Under the pieces are notes generated by a model that worked only from the letters and a program-made list of their open reading frames with translations, did no database searches and was not told where the DNA came from. A stretch of 58,035 bases of DNA from Aliiruegeria haliotis (GTDB taxonomy: Bacteria; Pseudomonadota; Alphaproteobacteria; Rhodobacterales; Rhodobacteraceae): the NCBI RefSeq assembly GCF_003003255.1, contig NZ_PVTD01000016.1, positions 1 through 58,035 on the forward strand, written 5' to 3'. The first letter of the stretch is position 1. Every line of letters begins with the position of its first letter. A program made the position numbers and the translations under genes. Of the stretch, positions 27,200 to 35,689 are shown piece after piece.

Positions 27200-28608
27200 G
27201 ACGGCAGGTTCTCCATCAGCCGCAGTTCGGCGATCCGCTCCACTTGCCGGCAGGCTTCGGCAAACTCGGTGTCCCTGTCGTGCTGAATGCGGCGCTCGAA
27301 GGCGTCCATGATGCTTGCCTTGGTGTTGTCCCGCACCGCGATGATGAAGGGAAAGCCAAATTTCGATGTGTAGGCGTCGTTCAGACGGGTAAAGGCCGTG
27401 CGTTCGTCGTCGGTCAGTTCGTCCAGTCCGACAGATGCCTGTTCCGCCGTCGATTCCGCCGTGAGGCGCTTGGCCGCGGCCAGCTTTCCGGCAAGATCCG
27501 GGTGCGCCGTCAGCACGCCAAGGCGCTGGTCTTCGCTGGCGCTGCGGAACACCCGCGCCAGCGCCTGATGCACGCCCCGAGCGGTGTCATGGGTTGGCCC
27601 AAGTTCCAGCGCATGGGCGCCTTCTGCTATCCACGGGCTGTGCTCGAAGATGCCACCGAACTCGGCGACAAAGGTGTCACGGTCCATCTCGGAGGGGCGA
27701 GAGAACGACACTGGCGGATTCTCCCTGGCCCAGTGCTCGGCAATCTGAAGGCGGGTGGCGAACCAGACGCCATCGTGCCCCATGAAATGCTCCAGCACCC
27801 GCTTCAGCGCAGCGGCCCGGCCCGGCCGGCCAATCAGGCGGCAATGCAGCCCAATGGACATCATCTTCGGCGCTCCGGCCACGCCTTCGGCATAGAGCGT
27901 GTCGAAACTGTCCTTGAGATAACTTTCGAATTGATCGCCATTACTAAAGCCCGCCTGGATCGCAAAACGCATGTCATTGCAGTCCAGTGTGTAAGGCACC
28001 ATCAGCTGATCCTTGCCACCGGCCCGAACCCAATACGGCAAATCGTCGGCATAGCTGTCTGAAATATATTCAAAATTTCCGACCTCTGCTGCCAAATCTA
28101 CCGTATTCAGAGAGCAGCGCCCGGTGTACCAGCCGCGCGGCGCCGCGCCGGTGGCCTCGGTGTGCAGCCGGATCGCTTCGGCAATCTGGGCGCGTTCCTC
28201 GTCCTCGGGCATGTCCTTGTGTTCGACCCACTTCAGGCCGTGACTGGCGATCTCCCAGCCCGATGCTTTCATCGCCGCTACCTGCTCCGGCGCCCGCGCC
28301 AGCGCTGTCGCCACGCCGTAGACCGTTATCGGCAAGTCGCCCAAAAGGCGATGCACCCGCCAAAACCCGGCGCGCGCGCCGTATTCATAGATCGATTCCA
28401 TGTTCCAGTGGCGTTGCCCCGGCCAGGGCTGCGCGCCGGTGATCTCGGACAGAAACGCCTCCGAGGCCGGATCGCCGTGGAGAATATTGTTCTCTCCGCC
28501 TTCTTCATAGTTCAGCACGATTTGCACGGCGATCTTCGCGCCGTTCGGCCAATTGGCTGCCGGGGGCGTGGGGCCGTATCCGGTCAGATCACGGGGGTAG
28601 CGAGTCAC
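27196..28608 (-). CDS. Fused allantoinase (PuuE type) / OHCU decarboxylase
   Basis: A 470-residue bifunctional protein. The N-terminal polysaccharide-deacetylase-like domain (about 1-300) carries the PuuE allantoinase blocks VLNYEEGGENN, GWEIASHGLKWVEH, RGWYTGRCSLNT and MMSIGLHCRLIGRPGR. The C-terminal UraD domain (about 305-465) has the conserved EHSPW at 322-326 with the catalytic His, and FGFPFIIAVRDNTKASI near the end. It decarboxylates 2-oxo-4-hydroxy-4-carboxy-5-ureidoimidazoline to (S)-allantoin and then opens the ring to allantoate. The GTG at 28608 has AGAGGAAG upstream. An upstream in-frame start would run into the promoter region shared with uraH. Confidence 0.92.
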   Translation of the reverse strand: MTRYPRDLTGYGPTPPAANWPNGAKIAVQIVLNYEEGGENNILHGDPASEAFLSEITGAQPWPGQRHWNMESIYEYGARAGFWRVHRLLGDLPITVYGVATALARAPEQVAAMKASGWEIASHGLKWVEHKDMPEDEERAQIAEAIRLHTEATGAAPRGWYTGRCSLNTVDLAAEVGNFEYISDSYADDLPYWVRAGGKDQLMVPYTLDCNDMRFAIQAGFSNGDQFESYLKDSFDTLYAEGVAGAPKMMSIGLHCRLIGRPGRAAALKRVLEHFMGHDGVWFATRLQIAEHWARENPPVSFSRPSEMDRDTFVAEFGGIFEHSPWIAEGAHALELGPTHDTARGVHQALARVFRSASEDQRLGVLTAHPDLAGKLAAAKRLTAESTAEQASVGLDELTDDERTAFTRLNDAYTSKFGFPFIIAVRDNTKASIMDAFERRIQHDRDTEFAEACRQVERIAELRLMENLPS

Positions 28609-28755
28609 GGTTCTTCCTCTCAGGTTGCCAACCACAATATTCCAAAACAATCACAAGAATTATCAAAATTTCCAGAAAGGAGTATCTTGCCCGCCGTGCT
28701 TTGCGAACCGCAAGCAGACACGCCATAACCCCCGCAAACGAGAGGAGACCGACCC
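28609..28755. promoter_or_regulatory. Divergent promoter between puuE-uraD and uraH
   Basis: A 147-base gap with an AT-rich core at about 28634-28678 in GC-rich surroundings, placed between two divergent ureide genes. It probably holds both promoters and a regulator site. No perfect inverted repeat longer than 5 bp was identified by eye. The likely regulator is the LysR protein encoded just beyond uraH. Confidence 0.5.
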
Positions 28756-29109
28756 GTGACTGGATATCTGACAACCCATGTGCTCGACACGGCCCGCGGC
28801 TGCCCCGCCGAGGGTCTGAAGATCGACCTCTTCCGGATCGACGGTGACACCCGCCAGCACCTCAAGACCGTGGTAACCAACAACGATGGCCGCACCGACG
28901 CGCAGATCCTGCCGGCCGAACAGTTTGAAACCGGGGTCTATGAACTGGTGTTCCATGCCGGCGCCTATCTTGATGCAATCGGAACGCCGCCGGAGAGCCC
29001 GCGGTTCCTCGATGTCATCCCGTTGCGGTTCGGCATGTCGGAGGCGTCGCATTATCACGTCCCGCTATTGCTCTCGCCGTTCGGATATTCCACCTATCGC
29101 GGCAGCTGA
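28756..29109 (+). CDS. uraH: 5-Hydroxyisourate hydrolase
   Basis: A 117-residue transthyretin-like protein, the usual length for HIU hydrolase. It has the N-terminal [15 protein letters not shown] motif with the catalytic His, a central Arg in RTDAQIL, and the diagnostic C-terminal tetrapeptide YRGS. It converts 5-hydroxyisourate, the PuuD product, to OHCU. The start is GTG at 28756 with GAGAGGAGA upstream. Its end overlaps the convergent LysR gene by 16 bases. Confidence 0.94.
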   Translation: MTGYLTTHVLDTARGCPAEGLKIDLFRIDGDTRQHLKTVVTNNDGRTDAQILPAEQFETGVYELVFHAGAYLDAIGTPPESPRFLDVIPLRFGMSEASHYHVPLLLSPFGYSTYRGS

Positions 29110-30026
29110 GCCTGTAGCGAGCTGTCCCGCACCACATCGCCGATCCGGCCAACGACATATTCCATGAACAGCCGGGTTTTCGGATCTTGCCGCCGACGAT
29201 GGGTGTAAAGACACGCCATCTGGATTGGTTCCGGGGGGGTGCCCGTTGCCACGGGCACAAGCCGGCCCGCCGCGATATGGTCGGCCACCTCGAACACCGG
29301 TTTCATCGCGATGCCCTGCCCCGAAAGCGCCCAGTCAGTCAGCACATCACCATCGTCGGATTCGTACCGCCCGGACACACGGAAGCGCCGCGGGCCCTCG
29401 GCTGTCATGAGCCGCCATTGAAACTCTTGCGCGCCGGGAAAACGCAGGCTCAGGCATTCGTGCCCCTTCGACACCAGCTCTTCCCCCGTGGCCGGGTTGC
29501 CGCGCGCCGCCACATAGGCCGGTGAGGCGCAGAGTACACGTTCCACATCGGCGATCTTGCGAATGCGCAGATTGCTGTCTTCCGGCTGGCCGAGGAAGAA
29601 CGCAAGGTCCAGTCCCTCTGTCGTCAGGTCCACCTTGCGATCCGTCAGCCGCAGCCTGACCTGTACCTCGGGATATTCACCCAGGAAGCCGGGAACCTGC
29701 GGCGCGATCAGCCGACGCCCAACCCCAAGCGGCGCTGCGACATACAGCGAGCCCCGCGGATTGTCGGTGATGTCGACGATCTGCGCCTCTGCGCTTTCCA
29801 CCGATTCAAGGATCTCGCAGGCCCCGCCGTAAAAGGCCTTGCCTTGCTCTGTCGGGGTCAGGCTGCGTGTGGTGCGCTGAAACAGACGCACGCCAAGGTG
29901 GCTTTCCAGCTGAGAGATCCGGGACGACGTGACCGCCGGTGATATCCTCAAATCCCGCCCGGCCGCCGACATGCTGCCAAGTTCGTAGACACGGACGAAT
30001 GTGCGAATGTTGTCCAGGTACGACAT
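29094..30026 (-). CDS. LysR-family transcriptional regulator (ureide/urate genes)
   Basis: A 310-residue LysR protein. The helix-turn-helix is in the first 65 residues ([21 protein letters not shown], then [29 protein letters not shown]). The remainder is the substrate-binding-like effector domain. It is divergent from puuD with a 99-base gap and convergent with uraH, which makes control of urate breakdown its likely job. The ATG at 30026 gives the usual LysR start; an upstream in-frame ATG at 30071 would add 15 residues. Confidence 0.9.
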   Translation of the reverse strand: MSYLDNIRTFVRVYELGSMSAAGRDLRISPAVTSSRISQLESHLGVRLFQRTTRSLTPTEQGKAFYGGACEILESVESAEAQIVDITDNPRGSLYVAAPLGVGRRLIAPQVPGFLGEYPEVQVRLRLTDRKVDLTTEGLDLAFFLGQPEDSNLRIRKIADVERVLCASPAYVAARGNPATGEELVSKGHECLSLRFPGAQEFQWRLMTAEGPRRFRVSGRYESDDGDVLTDWALSGQGIAMKPVFEVADHIAAGRLVPVATGTPPEPIQMACLYTHRRRQDPKTRLFMEYVVGRIGDVVRDSSLQAQLPR

Positions 30027-30125
30027 TGTTTCGATTTTTTTGATACAGCTTGGCGTCTTGCGACAATACACGAATAATTATAGCTCGCCTAGGGTGCATG
30101 AGAACTCGAATCTAGGGAGGTTGCC
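30027..30125. promoter_or_regulatory. LysR-puuD divergent promoter
   Basis: A 99-base gap that is AT-rich between about 30030 and 30085. It contains the 8-bp palindrome ATAATTAT at 30074-30081 and, at 30114-30120, the AGGGAGG Shine-Dalgarno of puuD. LysR sites usually overlap such divergent promoters. Confidence 0.5.
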
Positions 30126-31358
30126 TTGTACGACTTGGCATTGTTCTGGGACTGGATCGCCTTCGCGGTTCGTTGGCTCCACGTAATCACAGCGATGGCC
30201 TGGATCGGCGCGTCGTTCTATTTCATCGCGCTCGACCTGATGCTGAAACCCAACCCCGCCCTGCCCGATGGCGCCTATGGCGAGGAATGGGAAGTGCATG
30301 GCGGCGGGTTCTATCATACCGTCAAGTACCTCGTCGCGCCGGCGGAGATGCCCGAGCACCTGACCTGGCACAAATGGCAAAGCTACACCACGTGGTTGTC
30401 GGGCGCGGCGCTTCTGATGATCGTCTACTGGCTGGGCGGCGAGCTGTTCCTGATCGACCCCACGAAGGTCGCCATGCCGCTGTGGCTGGGCATCCTGATC
30501 TCCGGTGGATCGCTCACCATCGGCTGGCTGGCCTATGACCAGCTCTGCAAATCAAAGCTGGGCGAAACGCCCACAAAGCTGATGCTGATCCTGTTTGGAA
30601 TCCTCGTGATCATGGCCTGGGGCTACAACCAGATCTTCACCGGCCGCGCCGCACTACTGCATCTCGGCGCCTTCACCGCCACGATCATGACAGCCAACGT
30701 GTTCTTCATCATCATGCCGAACCAGCGCATCGTGGTGCAGGATCTGAAGGAAGGCCGCACGCCGGATGCGAAATACGGCAAGATCGCCAAGCTGCGCTCG
30801 ACCCACAACAACTACCTCACGTTGCCGGTGATCTTCCTGATGCTGAGCAACCACTACCCGCTCGCCTTCGGCACGCAATATGCCTGGGTCATCGCCAGCC
30901 TGATCTTCCTGACCGGCGTCACCATCCGCCACTACTTCAACACCATGCACAAGACCGGCAAGGGCCCGATCTGGACATGGTTCGCCACCGTGGGCCTGTT
31001 CCTGCTGATCGTGTTGCTGTCCACAATCCCCGTTGCCGACACCTATGAACAGGCTGAAACCCGCGCCCTCACACCCTATGAGCAAAAGTTCGCTTCGGCC
31101 GCGCATTTCGAGGACGCCTATGACACGGTGTTCAGCTATTGCTCGATGTGCCACGCCCGCGAACCGGGCTGGGAGGGGATCATCGCCCCGCCCAAGGGGG
31201 TCGTTCTGGAAACCGAAAGCGACGTGGCCCGCCACGCAGAACAGATCTTCCTGCATGCCGGGGCCAGCAACGCAATGCCTCCGCCCAATGCGGTCGAGAT
31301 GGATCGGGAGTCCCGCAACATAATTGTCGCCTGGTATCGCGCCGGAAAGGCCAACTGA
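30126..31358 (+). CDS. puuD: Membrane-bound urate oxidase with cytochrome c domain
   Basis: A 410-residue PuuD-type urate hydroxylase that oxidises urate to 5-hydroxyisourate in the inner membrane without releasing H2O2. The N-terminal domain (about 1-310) has some eight hydrophobic segments with conserved blocks WLHVITAMAWIGASFYFIALD, GGGFYHTVKY and RSTHNNYLTLPVIFLMLSNHYP. The C-terminal part carries one CxxCH heme-c motif, CSMCH, near residue 340. The start is TTG at 30126 with AGGGAGG 5 bases upstream; no ATG fits the family start. It is followed 26 bases later by an aspartate dehydrogenase gene. Confidence 0.94.
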   Translation: MYDLALFWDWIAFAVRWLHVITAMAWIGASFYFIALDLMLKPNPALPDGAYGEEWEVHGGGFYHTVKYLVAPAEMPEHLTWHKWQSYTTWLSGAALLMIVYWLGGELFLIDPTKVAMPLWLGILISGGSLTIGWLAYDQLCKSKLGETPTKLMLILFGILVIMAWGYNQIFTGRAALLHLGAFTATIMTANVFFIIMPNQRIVVQDLKEGRTPDAKYGKIAKLRSTHNNYLTLPVIFLMLSNHYPLAFGTQYAWVIASLIFLTGVTIRHYFNTMHKTGKGPIWTWFATVGLFLLIVLLSTIPVADTYEQAETRALTPYEQKFASAAHFEDAYDTVFSYCSMCHAREPGWEGIIAPPKGVVLETESDVARHAEQIFLHAGASNAMPPPNAVEMDRESRNIIVAWYRAGKAN

Positions 31359-31384
31359 AACCCGTGGCCGCGAAAGAGAAAACC

Positions 31385-32194
31385 ATGCACCTTGGGTTGA
31401 TCGGATACGGCAGCATCGCGCACTCACTGATCGGGATGCTGCCGGCCGACCGCGTGCCCCGTGTCACCGTTCTGGTCCGGCCCGCCTCTCTCGACAAAGC
31501 CAAACACGACGCACCGCCCACAGGCTCTGGTCCGGCGGTGCAAGTCGTTTCAACGCTGGAGGGTCTGCTGGCCGCCCGCACCGGCGTAGTCGTCGAATGC
31601 GCGGGGCACGCCGCAGTGGCTCGCTTCGGCGCCGACATCCTTCGCCGCGGCATCCCCTTCATTCCGGCATCCCTCGGCGCCTTAGCCGATGCGGATCTGC
31701 ACGAGAACATGCTGCAAGCCGCCCGCACCGGCGGCGCCCGCCTCACCATCCCCGCCGGGGCCATTGGCGGGCTCGACCTGTTGCAGGCATTGGCGCTGAA
31801 CGGGCCGCCGCGCGTTACCTATCGCGGCATCAAGCCACCCGCCGCGTGGAAAGGCTCGCCCGCAGACGCGATTGTCGACCTCGACGCGCTGGCCACACGC
31901 ACAGTCTTCTTCTCCGGCACGGGCCGGGAAGCGGCCTCTGCCTACCCGAAGAATGCCAATGTGGTGGCCGCGATCGCCTTGTCCGGCGGCGGTTTCGACC
32001 ACATGAAGGTGGAACTCGTCGCAGACCCCGAAGCGCGGGCAAACAGCCACAGCTACGAGGTGATCTCGCCGATCTGCACCTACACCATCGAGATCGCCAA
32101 TTCGCCAAACCCCGCGAATCCGCGGACCTCGATGACCACCGTGGCCAGCCTGCTGCTCGAAATCCTCAGACACGATCCCCAGGAACCCCTGTAG
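31385..32194 (+). CDS. L-aspartate dehydrogenase family protein
   Basis: A 269-residue protein of the aspartate dehydrogenase (NadX-like) family. The Rossmann motif is LIGYGSIAHSLIG at the N-terminus. Family blocks include VVECAGHAAVARFG, IPAGAIGGLDLLQAL, and YPKNANVVAAIALSGGGFDHMKVELVADP. The family interconverts L-aspartate and iminoaspartate with NAD(P). That is the same reaction as BhcD in reverse. It is downstream of puuD with a 26-base gap and probably in its operon. Whether it supplies aspartate to BhcA, drains it or serves NAD synthesis is open; no nadA or nadC lies nearby. Confidence 0.85.
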   Translation: MHLGLIGYGSIAHSLIGMLPADRVPRVTVLVRPASLDKAKHDAPPTGSGPAVQVVSTLEGLLAARTGVVVECAGHAAVARFGADILRRGIPFIPASLGALADADLHENMLQAARTGGARLTIPAGAIGGLDLLQALALNGPPRVTYRGIKPPAAWKGSPADAIVDLDALATRTVFFSGTGREAASAYPKNANVVAAIALSGGGFDHMKVELVADPEARANSHSYEVISPICTYTIEIANSPNPANPRTSMTTVASLLLEILRHDPQEPL

Positions 32195-32650
32195 CGCTAC
32201 CCGGCCCTCACCCCGACACACACCCGGGTCAACGCATCGGCTGCCCCGGTGCTACGGAATTGCCGGAGTGTTGGCAGGCGTTGTCGGGGCGACGGATCGG
32301 CCCACGTTTCATGCATGCTCAATCAGAGGACAGCGAGCGCGGTGCCGGGCTGCGGCCACTTCGAAGGTCGCGAAACGGCGGATCCAATGCTGACGTCGGC
32401 GCCATTGATCCGCGCTCAAGAACGATGGGCCTATGCTGCACCGGGCTCTGGCGATCCGGCTCTTTCCTGCGTTGAAGAGGACACAGCCACCGACAGACAG
32501 GCGCGGTCAGAGAGCCCCCTGCAACTGGTGCGGACGTGCGAGACGCGGTTCCGACCGCGCTCGGTACACCATTCATGAAAGCTGCGGGTTGATGCCTCGC
32601 AGGATGGGGACGTCCGGCGGTCGCCTGGCTCGAGCAACAGTTCCGGCTGT
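32195..32650. other. Intergenic boundary between purine block and sulfatase island
   Basis: About 456 bases between two convergent genes. Frames on both strands are open but give low-complexity Arg/Ser/Pro-rich peptides with no recognised family. No T-tailed terminator is seen. It marks the boundary between the ureide genes and the first sulfatase module. Confidence 0.45.
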
Positions 32651-34150
32651 CTACACAACCGGGGCTCTCTCCGGATCGACACTGCGTCGGACGGCCCGAA
32701 ACACGATAACCGCTGCAAGCAAAGCGACCACGGCAAGGATCGTGGCGCTGATGGGCCGTTGCAGAAAGATCCACATTCCATCGTCGGAGATTAGCAGAGA
32801 GCGACGGAAGTTTGCCTCGCAGATCGGCCCGAGGATCGCGCCCATGACAATGGGGGCCAGCGGGTAGTCAGCGCGGCGCAGGAAATAGCCGACGATTCCG
32901 AAACCGAACATCACCCAGAGGTCGAAGACCGCGGACTGGATGGCAAAGACACCAACGGTGGAGAGCAGCATGACTGCCGGGATCAGAAACGCCTTTCGTA
33001 GCCTCAGGACGGACACGAAAACGGGTGTCAGCACCACGCCGAGGACGAGCAGGAACAGGTTCGACGACATATAGGCGAGGAAGATACCGCCGGCGACATC
33101 CGCATTGTATTCAAACAGTTCCGGACCAGGGAAGAAGCCGAGCAGGAACAGCGCTGCCATCAGGACGGCGGTAGAACCGTCACCGGGAATACCGAGCGAC
33201 AGGGTTGGAATCAGCGCACCCCCGCAGCAGGCATTATTGGCGGACTCCGTCGCGACAACGCCCCCTTCCGCACCCTCGCCATAGACCTCGCCACGCTTGG
33301 GACGAGCCTTGGCAATGGCATAGGCTGTGAAGGCGCTGATGACACCACCGGCCCCCGGCAGTGCTCCGAACGTGCTGCCGAGCAGGCTCGACCGCACGAG
33401 GTTGGGCACATGCCGGGACACGATCCCGAGCGCCCTGAACGGTGCGCGGACTGGAGGGATGTCGGGCTTGGTCAGGAAGCTGCCGCCACGGATCTGGTAG
33501 ATGACCTCGGAGATTCCGAACAGACCGACCACGATGGCGACGATGTGGAAGCCGTTGTACAGGTTGTGCGTGCCGAAGGTGAAGCGATAGGCATTGGTGA
33601 AATCATCGGTGCCGATGGTGGCGAGCAGGAGGCCGAACGCACCCGTGATGAACCCTTTCACAGCGGATTCCCGGGCCACGACCACGATTGCCATCAACCC
33701 CAGTAAGGTCATGGCAAAGTATTCCGGAGGTGCAAAACTCAACGCGAACTCCGCGAGGAAGGGCGAAAAGAAGATCAGCACTGCCCCGCCGATCAGCCCG
33801 CCGATTGCCGAGGCCGAGATGGCGATGCCAATCGCGTCCTGTGCCCTTCCGTTCCGGGCCATCGGGTAGCCGTCGAGAAGGGTCGCGGCCGCCAGCGGTG
33901 TACCGGGAATGCGCAGCAGGATCGCGGAAATCGCCCCGCCGCAGGAGCCGCCGACATATACAGCGATCAGCAGGCCCATTCCCGCGACGGGTTCCAGGTG
34001 GAAAGCCACAGGCAAAAGCAGGATGATCCCCATCAGCGGGCCGAGGCCGGGCAAGACGCCGATCATCAATCCCAGGAAGCAGCCAGCCGCCGTGAGAAAA
34101 ACCGTGAGGGGTGATAGAAACAGGCTGGCGCCAGTGGTCAGAAGTTCCAT
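32651..34150 (-). CDS. Tripartite tricarboxylate transporter large permease, module 1 (TctA family)
   Basis: A 499-residue TctA-family protein with about 11-12 hydrophobic segments. Family motifs visible are GVLPGLGPLMGIILLLPVAF, VGGSCGGAISAILLRIPGTP, GALPGAGGVISAFTAYA and the block ESANNACCGGALIPTLSLGIPGDGSTAVL. It is the main channel of a secondary transporter that works with a periplasmic binding protein to import carboxylates. The ATG at 34150 has GAGAGGAGAGA directly upstream and lies 9 bases after tctB. It is the last gene of the sulfatase-tctC-tctB-tctA operon. Confidence 0.93.
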   Translation of the reverse strand: MELLTTGASLFLSPLTVFLTAAGCFLGLMIGVLPGLGPLMGIILLLPVAFHLEPVAGMGLLIAVYVGGSCGGAISAILLRIPGTPLAAATLLDGYPMARNGRAQDAIGIAISASAIGGLIGGAVLIFFSPFLAEFALSFAPPEYFAMTLLGLMAIVVVARESAVKGFITGAFGLLLATIGTDDFTNAYRFTFGTHNLYNGFHIVAIVVGLFGISEVIYQIRGGSFLTKPDIPPVRAPFRALGIVSRHVPNLVRSSLLGSTFGALPGAGGVISAFTAYAIAKARPKRGEVYGEGAEGGVVATESANNACCGGALIPTLSLGIPGDGSTAVLMAALFLLGFFPGPELFEYNADVAGGIFLAYMSSNLFLLVLGVVLTPVFVSVLRLRKAFLIPAVMLLSTVGVFAIQSAVFDLWVMFGFGIVGYFLRRADYPLAPIVMGAILGPICEANFRRSLLISDDGMWIFLQRPISATILAVVALLAAVIVFRAVRRSVDPERAPVV

Positions 34151-34159
34151 TCTCTCCTC

Positions 34160-34669
34160 TCAGACGGGCAAGGCGATGCCAAAGATGCCGACGGGCAGCA
34201 CGACGTTCAGAAGCACCTCGAAAACGAAGGCGGTTGCCAGCGACAAAGCGAGCGCGAAGGCCGCCGCCTGCACGAGCCGAACGCCAAACATCATAAGGAT
34301 GGCGAAGATGAAGGCCGGAGTGGTGATGTGATAGCCAAGTACGGGCAGCGCCAGCAGGTATCCTGCAAGACCCACCACCGAGGCGACCGGCATCCAGGCC
34401 GGCGCATTCGCTGCGTCGTCACGGGATTTGCCCGCCGGTAGCCCCCGCAGGGTCGCGAGCAGAACCGATCCGAGGTGCCAAAGTGCGAGAACTCCAAGAA
34501 GCGCCGCCACGATCTGCGGGTAGAGCGCTGCGTTTGTCATCGCGTCGCCCGATGCGACGTCCTGCTCGGCGAGCGAGGTTCGGCTCTGCTGGACCACGAC
34601 AATGGGCGGGACCAGCAGAGCGAGGGCAACGCCGATTTCGATCCAGTCGGGAGGTCTGGTATCTGACAT
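34160..34669 (-). CDS. Tripartite tricarboxylate transporter small permease, module 1 (TctB family)
   Basis: A 169-residue TctB-family protein with four hydrophobic segments (near residues 11-25, 50-70, 95-120 and 130-165). It is the small membrane subunit of the TTT transporter. TctB sequences are poorly conserved, so the assignment relies on length, membrane topology and position between tctC and tctA. A GGGA motif precedes the ATG. Confidence 0.87.
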   Translation of the reverse strand: MSDTRPPDWIEIGVALALLVPPIVVVQQSRTSLAEQDVASGDAMTNAALYPQIVAALLGVLALWHLGSVLLATLRGLPAGKSRDDAANAPAWMPVASVVGLAGYLLALPVLGYHITTPAFIFAILMMFGVRLVQAAAFALALSLATAFVFEVLLNVVLPVGIFGIALPV

Positions 34670-34689
34670 CGGCGTTTCCCTTTTCTCCG

Positions 34690-34706
34690 CGCGCTACTTC
34701 AGCGCG
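34690..34706 (-). other. Stem-loop at the tctC stop codon, module 1
   Basis: CGCGCT (34690-34695) and AGCGCG (34701-34706) form a 6-bp stem with a 5-base loop that includes the tctC stop codon. Stronger hairpins follow the binding-protein genes of the other two sulfatase modules, so this may help keep binding-protein mRNA more abundant than permease mRNA. Confidence 0.5.
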
Positions 34707-35689
34707 TCGAGTTGCTCTTTTTCCCAGGCGATGGCGTCGATCCCGCTCTGCAGTTGCTCTGCAACCGGGGCGACAATCTCGTCATACTGGTCCGGAGAGT
34801 AGCCGAGCGGAACGAAACCCACATTTAGGATCTTTTCCTTCACCTCGGGGTCATTCACCGCCGCGCCCATCGCGGTGCGCAGTTTTTCCACAACATCCTC
34901 TGGCGTGCCCTTTTTGACCAGCCACCAGTTCCAGCCCATCGGTGCAAGGCCGGACATGCCCAGATCGACACCAAAATCCATCACACGTGGCGCGCCGTCA
35001 TAGACTTCGGAGGCGGCGTCCAGTTCGGAGAGAACCGCGATCACCTTCAGGTGGTCCTTGTTGGTCTTGTAGAAGCCGGGATTTGAAGTCAGGAAGTCGA
35101 GCACGCCTCCGCGCAGATCCTTCACGCCATCCTGCATCTCCGGATAGGGAACCGGCTTGGCAACGATGTTGGAGGTCTGCATGACCTTGGCCAGAACCAT
35201 ATGCGGAAGGTTGCCGGTGCCACCGGTGGTGTAGCGCATCTTGCCCGGGTTCTCCTGGGCGTATTTCACAAAGCCCTCGAAATCATCGAAGCGGTCTTCG
35301 TCAGCACGAACCACGATGGCAAAGGCGTTCGAGGTGCCCGACCAGAGCGGGACGAAGTCCTTGTAGGTCCAGTCGGCCTTGCCAAGCAGCGGCTGAAGCA
35401 CCAGCGGCGCAACATATCCGTCGAACAGCGTGTAGCCGTCAGCGGGGCGCTCCATCGCCGTCTTGAACGCCTTGGTTCCGGCCGCGCCGGGCGTCGAGAC
35501 AACCGAGACGTTCACGCCCAGCTCATCGCCCATGGCATCGGCTATGATCTGGCTCACGCCCATCGTCGCGCCGGGGCCCCAGGGATAGATGTCCTCGATA
35601 TTGCGCTCCGGGAACTCCGCCATCGCCGATTGCGCGACGGCGAAGGTTGATACGGCCGCAGCGGCCAAAATTGTCAGTGGTTTACGCAT
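34694..35689 (-). CDS. Tripartite tricarboxylate transporter solute-binding protein, module 1 (TctC family)
   Basis: A 331-residue periplasmic binding protein. The signal peptide is MRKPLTILAAAAVSTFAVAQ with a likely AMA-E cleavage at about residue 24. The mature protein has the TctC/Bug layout: DIYPWGPGATMGVSQIIADAM, STPGAAGTKAFKTAMERPADGYTL-type segment (around residues 65-90), and YTTGGTGNLPHMVLAKVM. The ATG at 35689 overlaps the end of the sulfatase gene by 8 bases and has GGGAGGAG upstream, within that gene. The ligand is probably an anionic organic molecule; a sulfated carboxylate is suggested by the neighbouring sulfatase. Confidence 0.92.
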   Translation of the reverse strand: MRKPLTILAAAAVSTFAVAQSAMAEFPERNIEDIYPWGPGATMGVSQIIADAMGDELGVNVSVVSTPGAAGTKAFKTAMERPADGYTLFDGYVAPLVLQPLLGKADWTYKDFVPLWSGTSNAFAIVVRADEDRFDDFEGFVKYAQENPGKMRYTTGGTGNLPHMVLAKVMQTSNIVAKPVPYPEMQDGVKDLRGGVLDFLTSNPGFYKTNKDHLKVIAVLSELDAASEVYDGAPRVMDFGVDLGMSGLAPMGWNWWLVKKGTPEDVVEKLRTAMGAAVNDPEVKEKILNVGFVPLGYSPDQYDEIVAPVAEQLQSGIDAIAWEKEQLDALK

